A DNA stretch of 64,000 nt from Hydrogenophaga sp. 2FB (lineage in GTDB: Bacteria > Pseudomonadota > Gammaproteobacteria > Burkholderiales > Burkholderiaceae_C), in assembly GCF_005503365.1 (NCBI RefSeq), contig NZ_SCML01000028.1, positions 1 to 64,000 on the forward strand, read 5' to 3'. A program made the position numbers and the translations under genes. This document shows positions 1 through 6,131 of the stretch, in pieces (the first letter of the stretch is position 1; each line of letters begins with the position of its first letter). The notes under the pieces are model-generated. The model did no database searches. It worked only from the letters and a program-made list of their open reading frames with translations, and was not told where the DNA came from.

Positions 1-83
1 CACACGTCCACCACCGGTATGCCGCCGTCGGCCATGCGCAGCGCATAGGCGATCTGCTCTTCGCTGAATCGAGACTTCTTCAT
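1..83 (-). CDS. IS3-family transposase OrfA, N-terminal fragment
   Basis: The gene runs off the left edge; only the first 27 codons are visible. The translation begins MKKSRFSEEQIAYALR, which is the usual opening of the helix-turn-helix OrfA of IS3-family insertion sequences (the part that binds the terminal repeats). An AAGGAG ribosome site sits just upstream of the ATG. OrfB and the far end lie outside the window, so it cannot be said whether the element is intact. The end of the insertion sequence should fall between 84 and about 140, but I could not recognise its terminal repeat. Confidence 0.82.
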   Translation of the reverse strand, partial: MKKSRFSEEQIAYALRMADGGIPVVDV

Positions 84-171
84 CGCTTCTCCTTGCCCCT
101 CTCGGGGCCTTGGAAAGCAACCGTACCTCTAGTTTTGAGCTGTGCAGATTTTTCGGAGGCACGTCACATTG

Positions 172-618
172 ATGCCGGTGGAGTGGACAAAAGACGTCTT
201 GCCTTGGGCTCCTCCAGCCCTGACGGTGCTGGGCTGGTACCTCGTAAATAAGCAGAGCAACGCTCGGGAAGTTCGCAAGGAAATGCGGTCCGCGAGTGAT
301 CGTTGCAAGGCATTGGCCAGAGAGTCTGTGCTGCTTGGAATGCAGTATTGGGCGGGCGCAGAAGGCGTCGAAGCGTGGCAGGTCAAAGTTGTTCTTGACG
401 AGCTCGACATTGAACTCTGCAGGTTTCCGGAGCGTCAAGGTCGCATGGAGTTGCTTGAAAAGCACGCGGATCTGTTAGACGCAATTACTGGTGATGACTT
501 CGAAAGCTCCACACCAAAGGCCAGATCATCGGAAGATCCTGTCATGCGCAAGATGTCAAAAGCCCGACAACGGCTTCTCGTTGAGATCGAGCACCAGTTT
601 GAAAAGCACTACTGTTGA
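172..618 (+). CDS. hypothetical protein with one N-terminal membrane segment
   Basis: I do not recognise this 148-residue protein. It has a hydrophobic stretch at about residues 8-26 (WAPPALTVLGWYLV) followed by a charged, mostly helical body ending in HYC, so it looks like a small bitopic protein with a cytoplasmic domain. GGAGG lies 12 nt before the chosen ATG; an in-frame TTG at 169 and an ATG at 142 are alternatives. It is the only plus-strand gene in the accessory block and points at the tail of the orphan operon ending at 648. Its lower GC and mixed codon use fit acquired DNA. No function can be assigned. Confidence 0.55.
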   Translation: MPVEWTKDVLPWAPPALTVLGWYLVNKQSNAREVRKEMRSASDRCKALARESVLLGMQYWAGAEGVEAWQVKVVLDELDIELCRFPERQGRMELLEKHADLLDAITGDDFESSTPKARSSEDPVMRKMSKARQRLLVEIEHQFEKHYC

Positions 619-647
619 ATATGCACGGTGCTCGGTGTCCCCTCGCA

Positions 648-1142
648 TCACAAGTCATCGCCGAACTGGGTCGCTCTCAATCGTGACAGCTCACGCTGCT
701 TGGCATCAGCGGCCTCTTCTGGTGACTTGAACTCCTGGCCATTCCAGCGATAGACCTCGCGCAGCCGAAAAATTCCCCTGGTGCATGTTTCCGGGTCTTG
801 GTCTGCCAGGACAATTGCATGCGCGCGCGTGGCCTCGAACTCTTCCAGCAACTGGGCATGGACCTCCTTGGGGTCTGCTTGAAGCGCCGTGGCCTTCGCC
901 CAACCAGAACGATAAAACTCGCTCTCTGCCAGGCTGTAGATCCGGTCGCGCACTGCTTCATATCGAAGGAGGGGATTCTCTGGATCCACCTTCCGGAGCT
1001 CGGCGAGAGCACTGTTCCGGAGGCCAATGTCCCCGGCGTTGTAGCCCTGCTGGCGCTTCAGTTCCGTGTTTGCACGTGCCGTATTCGCTGCGTTTTCCAT
1101 GGCCAGTGCGATGTTGTCGCCGACGAGGTACCCCTTGTTCAT
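648..1142 (-). CDS. hypothetical protein, last gene of an orphan three-gene operon
   Basis: Unrecognised soluble protein of 164 residues, predicted mostly helical and charged, with no signal peptide or membrane segment. A central part (about residues 40-110) is rich in Glu, Arg and Ala and a short aromatic stretch VYRWNGQEF lies near the C-terminus. Its ATG overlaps the stop codon of the upstream gene by 4 nt (ATGA), so the two are almost surely translationally coupled and work together. No catalytic motif is visible. Confidence 0.6.
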   Translation of the reverse strand: MNKGYLVGDNIALAMENAANTARANTELKRQQGYNAGDIGLRNSALAELRKVDPENPLLRYEAVRDRIYSLAESEFYRSGWAKATALQADPKEVHAQLLEEFEATRAHAIVLADQDPETCTRGIFRLREVYRWNGQEFKSPEEAADAKQRELSRLRATQFGDDL

Positions 1143-1849
1143 GACAGATCCTCCGAAGCCCCTGCCACTCGCCCAGGCTCCAAGGCCCTTGCGGCGGTGG
1201 CAGCAACGAACTCTCGATAGCGCTCATAGCTCTGTTTGCCTACCAGGCAGGTCCAGCCCATGCGTCCCTCGTACACGTCGTCCTTCCTTTTCAGCCGAAG
1301 AAGGATATCGGCGGTGCGTTGGCGTTCATTGAGTTTGGTTTGGTCTGCGCAAGGCCAGTCGACCGCGAGGCTGAAACCCTCCAATTGCACATGTGTGTAC
1401 AGCCCCTGGCTATGCAGAAAATGTCCCAACGCGCGCGCACCATCTTGAGTCTTTTGTAGGGTCTGCAGCAGCGCAGTCTCGAGCACATGCGCCTGCTGAT
1501 CGTCGCCCCATCGCGCATGGGCAAATGCGTTGATCTCGGCCAAGGCTTCTGCCTGGTGGTATTGGACGGTGTATGTATGGTAGGCCTTGGCCCACTTACA
1601 TAGCTCACCCAGCTCGGCGGCGTGTCGGCGCAGCACTGACGCAGCCGCCCTGAGCGTTGCGCTGTCCTTCGGGTCCATGCCGCGTACCTGGCCGGCTGCC
1701 TTGCACAGCGTTGTGGCCGTGCGCTTGGCCGTGGCCGCTTCGTTCTTGATGTGGGCGTCCCCGTGACGCCGAGCTTCGAACTCGTACTCAATAATGAGCA
1801 ACTGGCTGAGCTTGGTTTGGTATTTGAAGCCAGGAAGTAGGTCTGCCAT
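1139..1849 (-). CDS. hypothetical protein, middle gene of the orphan operon
   Basis: Unrecognised 236-residue protein. The N-terminal 130 residues are helical with many His, Lys and Ala; the C-terminal part (about 165-220) contains a small strand-rich stretch with VYEGRMGWTCLVGKQSYERY. A strong AAAGGAG ribosome site lies 6 nt before the ATG. It begins 20 nt after the 63-residue gene and overlaps the 164-residue gene by 4 nt. No membrane segment or known catalytic motif is visible, so it may be a structural partner or a very divergent enzyme. Confidence 0.65.
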   Translation of the reverse strand: MADLLPGFKYQTKLSQLLIIEYEFEARRHGDAHIKNEAATAKRTATTLCKAAGQVRGMDPKDSATLRAAASVLRRHAAELGELCKWAKAYHTYTVQYHQAEALAEINAFAHARWGDDQQAHVLETALLQTLQKTQDGARALGHFLHSQGLYTHVQLEGFSLAVDWPCADQTKLNERQRTADILLRLKRKDDVYEGRMGWTCLVGKQSYERYREFVAATAARALEPGRVAGASEDLS

Positions 1850-1869
1850 GGTGTTCTCCTTTGATCGGA

Positions 1870-2061
1870 TTAAAAGGGGCGAGCGGTGATGATCGAGAGC
1901 TGTTGCCGAAACGCGTAGACCCCCGACAGGAAGCCCTGGGCGTACTGATCGGGTGCGTCGTCGATCAACGCTTGAAGTTCATCGTGTGGACAAACAAAGG
2001 GATCCAACTCATCGATGCGCTGCCGGAAATTCGTGTCGGAGGTGATGGTGAAGCTTTTCAT
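1870..2061 (-). CDS. small hypothetical protein (63 aa), first gene of the orphan operon
   Basis: The reading frame is open far upstream, but the credible gene is the last 63 codons: an AAAGG ribosome site sits 7 nt before the ATG at 2061, and the upstream codons fall inside the repeat-rich non-coding block. The product is acidic and begins MKSFTITSDTNF; it has one Cys and no membrane segment. The size and position (leader of a co-directional operon, 20 nt before the next gene) would suit a small regulator or antitoxin-like partner, but no fold is recognisable. Confidence 0.5.
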   Translation of the reverse strand: MKSFTITSDTNFRQRIDELDPFVCPHDELQALIDDAPDQYAQGFLSGVYAFRQQLSIITARPF

Positions 2062-2187
2062 CTGCATGCCTTTCTGCCGCATCGCGGCATTGGTTTTGGC
2101 CGTGAGGCCGGGGTTAAAAATGCTGACCGGATTCCAAGATCCAGAGCCGGTCGTCTTTGTCTTCTGGGCGCACACCGCTTTGTCGCA

Positions 2188-2384
2188 GTGCTGCCGTTTT
2201 CCTGAGTCCTTTCGCCGTTGTGACCAAAGGAGTCGGGCCGCTGCGCTGGGCAAGGGCAGGCGCGGAGGCCGCAGCCCCGCAGGGGACCGGGCGAGCACCT
2301 GGCGAAGCGAACCCTTGCCCAGCGCAGCGGCTCGGCTACGGTCACACGAAACGGCGAAGGGCTCGGGGAAAACGGCTGCCGCAC
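2188..2384. repeat. long imperfect inverted repeat, arms about 70 bp
   Basis: The left arm (2188-2256) and right arm (2312-2384) pair across a 55-nt centre. Shared blocks in order are a GCCGTTTTCC core, CCTTTCGCCGTT, TGTGACC and the near-perfect CCGCTGCGCTGGGCAAGGG. Between these blocks the arms differ by small insertions. The centre itself is GC-rich and can fold. The arms do not bracket an open frame, so this is not a small insertion sequence. It may be a plasmid-derived cis site (origin, transfer or partition). Confidence 0.75.
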
Positions 2385-2622
2385 GGAAGGCGCCGAGAAG
2401 AGGCCCGCGCGGCGAGCGCCCTCTGATGGCCGACAGGCCATCACTGGAAAATGCGGGCTTGCCCGCTGCGGCAGGGCCGCTGACTTTTAGCGGGGCGCGT
2501 AGCGTCGCGCTGTCGGCCTTTGGGGGCGGCAAGCGGAGTGCGCCGGGGGTGGGCGTAGCCGACCCCCTGGAGTCGCGCAAGGGATTGGAACCCGGCAGGG
2601 CCGAGACCGAAGGGCTCGGGGA
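2355..2622. repeat. 15-bp direct repeat (CGAAGGGCTCGGGGA)
   Basis: An exact copy of CGAAGGGCTCGGGGA occurs at 2355-2369, in the right arm of the inverted repeat, and again at 2608-2622. The copies are 253 bp apart with no gene between them. They may be binding sites for the same protein or traces of a local duplication. Confidence 0.6.
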
Positions 2623-2647
2623 GCGCCCAGCGCGACTAAAAGCCCGG

Positions 2648-2672
2648 TCCTGGCGAAGCCAGGATGTGCCCG
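2648..2672 (-). other. hairpin with an ATCCTG nick-site-like core
   Basis: TCCTGGC (2648-2654) and GCCAGGA (2658-2664) form a perfect 7-bp stem with a 3-nt loop. Read on the minus strand the right side gives CATCCTGGC, which matches the ATCCTG core of IncP/MOBP relaxase nick sites but has G instead of a pyrimidine after the cut position. It is 1.7 kb from the relaxase gene, so it is a weaker oriT candidate than the block at 6020-6094. Confidence 0.3.
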
Positions 2673-2675
2673 CAT

Positions 2676-2707
2676 GTACTATGTGCAATGCGCTATGTAC
2701 ATAGTAC
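2676..2707. promoter_or_regulatory. palindromic operator candidate
   Basis: GTACTATGT (2676-2684) and ACATAGTAC (2699-2707) are exact reverse complements, and the right half also contains the perfect 12-bp palindrome CTATGTACATAG (2693-2704). The site is AT-rich within a very GC-rich block. It looks like a dimer binding site for a repressor controlling the element, though no regulator can be linked to it from the sequence. Confidence 0.45.
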
Positions 2708-2753
2708 GCAGAACACCTCCCCACCACCCCAGCAGAAGCGTGATGGAGAGAGA

Positions 2754-3680
2754 TCACCGGGTCACCCAAAGCCAGGCGCTCGACAGGAATGCGAAGGTGC
2801 TGAACGCCGTCAGCCACCTGAACAGCTGCAGATCTGCGCGTAGCGACCGCACGGCCTGCTGCCGTTGCGCCTCTGCGATGCGTGAGCGATCTGCCGTATC
2901 GGCGCGCTGCGCAGGCTCTGCGGCCATGGAGTCGGCCCAGACCCAGTAGCGGCGGCATATTTCTTCAGCTACCCCGAGCGCATCCAGATCGCTTGCCGCT
3001 AACTCTTCGGCATTCTCAAGCGCCCAGGAAAGTGCGCGTGGCAGCCATTTGCTCACCGACTCATCCGCCCAACACGGCGGCGGGTCTTGAAGGTCGTAGA
3101 AGCGCGTCTTGTTGAACCAGCTAGTGGCGGTATCTGTTCGCAGATCCGCCAGCTCGAGACGGAGAAACATGACAGTCTGAAGCCCCAGGAACGCAGCGTC
3201 GTGGTCGTGCACGAACGTCTCTTTGTCTTCGATGATTTGCTCGGCCTGATCGAGCAGGCAATGAGCCAGCTCGTGCAGGTAAACCGCGATCAACCTACAT
3301 TTGCGGCCACGAAGAAGCTCTTCGCTGAGGGTGATCCGCCCCTCCGGGTTAGTTGTTCGTGATCCTGCTGACCAACCGACGAACAGGCCAGTGTCTTCGC
3401 GGAAAACGATCGGGCGCGGCTCTGCCCGAACGATGTGGAGAACCGGCGCCAAAACTTGATTCAGCTGCACGGCTGCGGCCATGTCCAGCGGCTGGACCGT
3501 ATAGCCATTGACCCATACCGAACTGGCCCCCCCTGCGGGCCGCGCAGGCGCCTGCGCGGTCCCGGGCTCGCACCCCAGCCCTGCGGGCCGGGTCCCCAGT
3601 CGCCCGGTCCCACCGCCTTCGGCGGTGGCCAGGGGCCGCAGGGCGGGCCGGCTGGCCAGTGGAGAGGGGGCGATGATCAT
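2754..3680 (-). CDS. SprT/ArdC-like HExxH metallopeptidase with C-terminal membrane anchor
   Basis: A 308-residue protein with a zinc-peptidase signature HELAH at residues 136-140 and a second cluster HDHDAAF at about 158-164, the spacing seen in SprT/WLM-type peptidases and plasmid ArdC-type N-domains. Residues 1-52 are Pro/Gly/Ala-rich low complexity; residues 284-305 are hydrophobic and should anchor the C-terminus in the inner membrane, leaving the zinc domain in the cytoplasm. The start overlaps the preceding stop by 4 nt (ATGA), so it is the last gene of the relaxase operon. The metal site is seen; the peptidase role is a family inference. It could act on host defence, on the relaxase-DNA complex or on an unknown partner. 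Confidence 0.6.
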   Translation of the reverse strand: MIIAPSPLASRPALRPLATAEGGGTGRLGTRPAGLGCEPGTAQAPARPAGGASSVWVNGYTVQPLDMAAAVQLNQVLAPVLHIVRAEPRPIVFREDTGLFVGWSAGSRTTNPEGRITLSEELLRGRKCRLIAVYLHELAHCLLDQAEQIIEDKETFVHDHDAAFLGLQTVMFLRLELADLRTDTATSWFNKTRFYDLQDPPPCWADESVSKWLPRALSWALENAEELAASDLDALGVAEEICRRYWVWADSMAAEPAQRADTADRSRIAEAQRQQAVRSLRADLQLFRWLTAFSTFAFLSSAWLWVTR

Positions 3681-4045
3681 GCCAGCCCTCTCTTCTTGTC
3701 CTCGAGAGCTTGCCGCCGGCGCTCGAGCGCCGCCTGCTCTTCGGCCGTAAGCTCGCGGAGTACCAGGGGCTGCGGTGCTTCGGCTTCCGCCTGGGCGCGC
3801 ACGTGCTCGCAGATCAAAACGAAGTCGGAAGGCCGGGCGAGGGCAGCCGCAACGGCCGCGCGATCTGCAGCGGCAAGGCTGGCCGCCAGCGCGACGGGGA
3901 TGCCCTCATGATTCAGCTCATGGCGCTGGGCCTCGGTCAACCAGAAGGTGATCGTCGCGTGCGCTTCGCTCCCTTCCGGAAAGGGGTTCACATCGACTGC
4001 CTCGGCGAGCGGTGTGGTGAGCAGAAATGACAGGTCGTCTTCCAT
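3677..4045 (-). CDS. hypothetical acidic protein of the mobilization operon
   Basis: Unrecognised 122-residue protein. It starts MEDDLSFLL, has a middle Ala-rich helical region and ends in a charged coiled-coil-like helix (LTAEEQAALERRRQALEDKKRG). There is no signal peptide. It starts 3 nt after the preceding gene and overlaps the HExxH gene by 4 nt, so it belongs to the same transcript as the relaxase. Confidence 0.55.
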   Translation of the reverse strand: MEDDLSFLLTTPLAEAVDVNPFPEGSEAHATITFWLTEAQRHELNHEGIPVALAASLAAADRAAVAAALARPSDFVLICEHVRAQAEAEAPQPLVLRELTAEEQAALERRRQALEDKKRGLA

Positions 4046-4048
4046 CGC

Positions 4049-4378
4049 TCAACCACCCTTTTGGCCGGGCGCTGAGGCCTCGGCCGTGCAAAAAAAATGT
4101 ATGGGAATGTCGAACCCGAGTTCGTCCTCGAATCGAGGCAGCGAATGAAACGCGCCGCAGGTCGCCAAGCGGGTGTAGAACCGGCGTTTTGACGGGTCCT
4201 TGTTGTCGGACCAGTAGGTGATCCAACCCGCGTGGGAGCAGCGTACGCAGGGCTGGCGCGCCGCTTGTTCGGCGAGTTCTTCTCGCAGTTCGGAGACTGC
4301 GTGTAGCTGCAGGCCGTCGAGTGCCCGCAGTTCCATTTCGTCGAGCATCCTGGCAAGGCTTTTGTTGATGGTTGTCAT
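4049..4378 (-). CDS. hypothetical protein with possible zinc-binding cysteines
   Basis: Unrecognised 109-residue protein starting 8 nt after the relaxase stop. Residues 1-40 form a helical stretch; the C-terminal part contains CVRC (44-47), a Cys at 74 and another at 97, which could bind one zinc ion. The aromatic and strand-rich C-terminal region (GFDIPIHFFCT) suggests a small compact domain. The ribosome site is weak, consistent with coupling to relaxase translation. Confidence 0.55.
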   Translation of the reverse strand: MTTINKSLARMLDEMELRALDGLQLHAVSELREELAEQAARQPCVRCSHAGWITYWSDNKDPSKRRFYTRLATCGAFHSLPRFEDELGFDIPIHFFCTAEASAPGQKGG

Positions 4379-4386
4379 GGTGGTTT

Positions 4387-5412
4387 TCAGCCGCGCAGCC
4401 GCGGCAGGACTGGTTGAGAAACATGTGTCTGATGAGCACGCTGAGCGTGCTCGGCGGCCTGGTGTTGGGCGTGCTGCACCAGGCGGTTCTGGTTGAGCAG
4501 TGCTTGTACTTTCGGAAGGCTGAACGAGCGGTCAATGGATGTGCCAGCCAGCCACTCGGTCACGCCTGACCGGCGCAGCAGCAAGCCCTTTGGCTCTCCA
4601 TTCGGGTGGGTGGCCACCCGCAGCTCCAAGCCCTCGGCGGCCATGCGCTGGCGCACTTGGTCAAGGTCCACGGCGCCAGCCAGCGCGGCGCGCACGTGCG
4701 CCGCATCGATGTGAATCAGTGGGGTACCGCGTCGGCGCGCGCGCCGGCTCGCAGATACCTGGCGGTCGCTGGTTGAAGGCGTCGGCGCCTCGCGCTCGAT
4801 TTCAATGTGCTCCAGACCAACCTTGGATTCGGCCCGGCGCAGCGCCTGGCGCCAGCCGTAGAAATTGTGGCTGTCTGACAGGACCATGCCATTAGGTTGG
4901 GATCGGCTGAAAAGGAGATGGATGTGCTGATTCTTTGTGTTCGTGTGCAGCGTTGAAACGTATTGAACATCTTGTGCCCCAATTTCCCCAAGAAATTGCT
5001 GGCCTAGTTCGCGCCATTGCAAATCAGTAAGATCATGATTTGCCGGCCGGGAGATTGAAACATGGCAAAATAAGTTCTTGATGCCAGGGTGTCGCAATTG
5101 ATCTAGATGCCATTCCTCTGCTCGATCTTTCCAATTGAGAGAAAGCATGTTTGTGTCAATTGGCCGCGCCCCTGGAGACTTCTCGGCATATTGATCGGCG
5201 GCAAGTCCGCCCTTATGGATCTTCAAAATGGTGGCGGGAGATTTGCCTTTGGATCGCCATGCGCTCTGATTCTTTGAGGCTCGCCCGCTGCTTCTATTGC
5301 GTTTTGACGATGACCGTTTTAGCTGGGCAGCGACTTGCTTTCCCCCGCCCGAATTGCGCTTTCGCAATCGGGCGGCCAGTGCCTCGCTTTCCAGTTGATG
5401 GCGAGACCTCAC
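4387..5412 (-). CDS. mobA: MOBP-type relaxase (MobA/VirD2-like)
   Basis: The relaxase nicks oriT and pilots single-stranded DNA into a recipient using another element's conjugation apparatus. The GTG at 5412 is chosen because it overlaps the stop of the preceding gene (GTGA) and has GGAG 9 nt upstream, giving 341 residues. The first 60 residues are unusually basic (Arg/Lys/Ser). The relaxase core follows: GGLAADQY with a likely catalytic Tyr at about 75, and the three-histidine metal motif with His156, then QHIHLLFSR (His163, His165). The C-terminal third (200-341) is helical and may contact partners. No helicase, primase or type IV secretion gene is nearby, so the element can only be mobilized in trans. 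Confidence 0.85.
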   Translation of the reverse strand: MRSRHQLESEALAARLRKRNSGGGKQVAAQLKRSSSKRNRSSGRASKNQSAWRSKGKSPATILKIHKGGLAADQYAEKSPGARPIDTNMLSLNWKDRAEEWHLDQLRHPGIKNLFCHVSISRPANHDLTDLQWRELGQQFLGEIGAQDVQYVSTLHTNTKNQHIHLLFSRSQPNGMVLSDSHNFYGWRQALRRAESKVGLEHIEIEREAPTPSTSDRQVSASRRARRRGTPLIHIDAAHVRAALAGAVDLDQVRQRMAAEGLELRVATHPNGEPKGLLLRRSGVTEWLAGTSIDRSFSLPKVQALLNQNRLVQHAQHQAAEHAQRAHQTHVSQPVLPRLRG

Positions 5413-5996
5413 TTGAGCTGCTCCGCAGCCTTCAGCAGGTTTGTAATGACCGGATGCCACTCGGCAGGAGCTACTTGCCGGTGGTCCTGATTCAGGCGCC
5501 TGGCGAGAGCATTGGCGGCCGCTGCTGCGCCGGAGAGTGCTGCCAGATAGCGGGCGGCGCCTTCGGCCGGCAGCAGACCTTTCTTGGTGTCGAGGCCCAG
5601 GGCGCGGAACTGGACCTGCAGGCGCTCCAGCGGCGCGTCTGTGCCGGCCAGGCGAGCGAGCGGCTCGCCCAAGGCTAGGGCGTGCGTGTGGAGCTGGGCA
5701 AGATTCGAGATCGACGCCTGGAGTGTCGTGAGCAGCTGGGCAGCGGCTTCGCCGAGCTCTGCCGGCGCTGGCGGCGCCGGCGCGGGCAGCGACACTTTGC
5801 CCGGCGTCATGAGGGCCTCGGTCAGAAGTTGACGGGCCAGCTCGCCTGGCCTGATTCGAGATGCGAACGCCACGTCGCGTAGGCGTTCGTAGACCAAAGA
5901 TCTGAGGCGCACGGTGAACTGCCGCAAGTCAGCATCGTTATCAGGTTGATCGTGATCGGTCATGGTGGAGAGAGGAATGGGTTCGGTGCTTTGCAT
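5409..5996 (-). CDS. mobC: MobC-like ribbon-helix-helix relaxosome protein
   Basis: A 195-residue protein encoded just before the relaxase with a 4-nt overlap. Residues around 27-62 (strand RQFTVRL, then two helices ending ELARQLLTEAL) have the pattern of a ribbon-helix-helix DNA-binding domain. The rest is Ala/Leu-rich helix that could form a coiled coil. Such proteins bind oriT and load the relaxase. Start choice is uncertain: ATG 5996 has GGTGG upstream; GTG 6005 and ATG 5963 are alternatives. Assignment rests on fold pattern and position, not on a diagnostic motif. Confidence 0.6.
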   Translation of the reverse strand: MQSTEPIPLSTMTDHDQPDNDADLRQFTVRLRSLVYERLRDVAFASRIRPGELARQLLTEALMTPGKVSLPAPAPPAPAELGEAAAQLLTTLQASISNLAQLHTHALALGEPLARLAGTDAPLERLQVQFRALGLDTKKGLLPAEGAARYLAALSGAAAAANALARRLNQDHRQVAPAEWHPVITNLLKAAEQLK

Positions 5997-6019
5997 CTCA
6001 GCCACCGGCTGAGTGCGGT

Positions 6020-6094
6020 CCAGGGCCTCGCCCTGGCAGGCGCCCGTGAGGTCGCGACTCGAAGAGTCGGCGAACCCACGGGCATAGCCTGCTG
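6020..6094 (+). other. candidate origin of transfer (oriT)
   Basis: The gap upstream of the MobC-like gene holds three nested hairpins: CCAGGGC/GCCCTGG (6020-6036), GCCCGTG/CACGGGC (6042-6048 with 6077-6083) and inside it CGACTC/GAGTCG (6055-6060 with 6064-6069). Directly after the outer stem comes ATAGCCTGCTG (6084-6094), which resembles the IncP nick consensus (TATCCTG then a pyrimidine) with a one-base difference. This is the layout of IncP-type oriT: inverted repeat, a few bases, then nic. A cut on the plus strand here would send the mob genes in last, as expected. Confidence 0.5.
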
Positions 6095-6131
6095 TCTCTG
6101 TCTAGAGTAGGTTTTTTTGAGGGCACGCGGA

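Larger units (their letters stand above)
2062..2753. other. 690-nt non-coding, repeat-rich block
   Basis: No convincing gene lies between the HExxH gene and the 63-residue gene. Long open frames exist here only because the DNA is GC-rich; they contain no ribosome sites or recognisable protein. The block instead carries a long imperfect inverted repeat, a 15-bp direct repeat, a short hairpin holding an ATCCTG core and a palindrome (listed separately). Blocks of this texture are typical of replication, transfer or partition regions of broad-host-range plasmids; which of these it is here is an inference. Confidence 0.6.

Noticed and set aside
2188-2384. inverted repeat as a miniature transposable element
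   Set aside because: No target duplication or defined ends seen, and the arms pair through internal blocks rather than sharp terminal repeats.
2068-2958. upstream part of the 362-codon minus frame before the 63-residue gene
   Set aside because: It crosses the inverted repeat and overlaps the HExxH gene, lacks a ribosome site and has Arg/Ala-rich composition.
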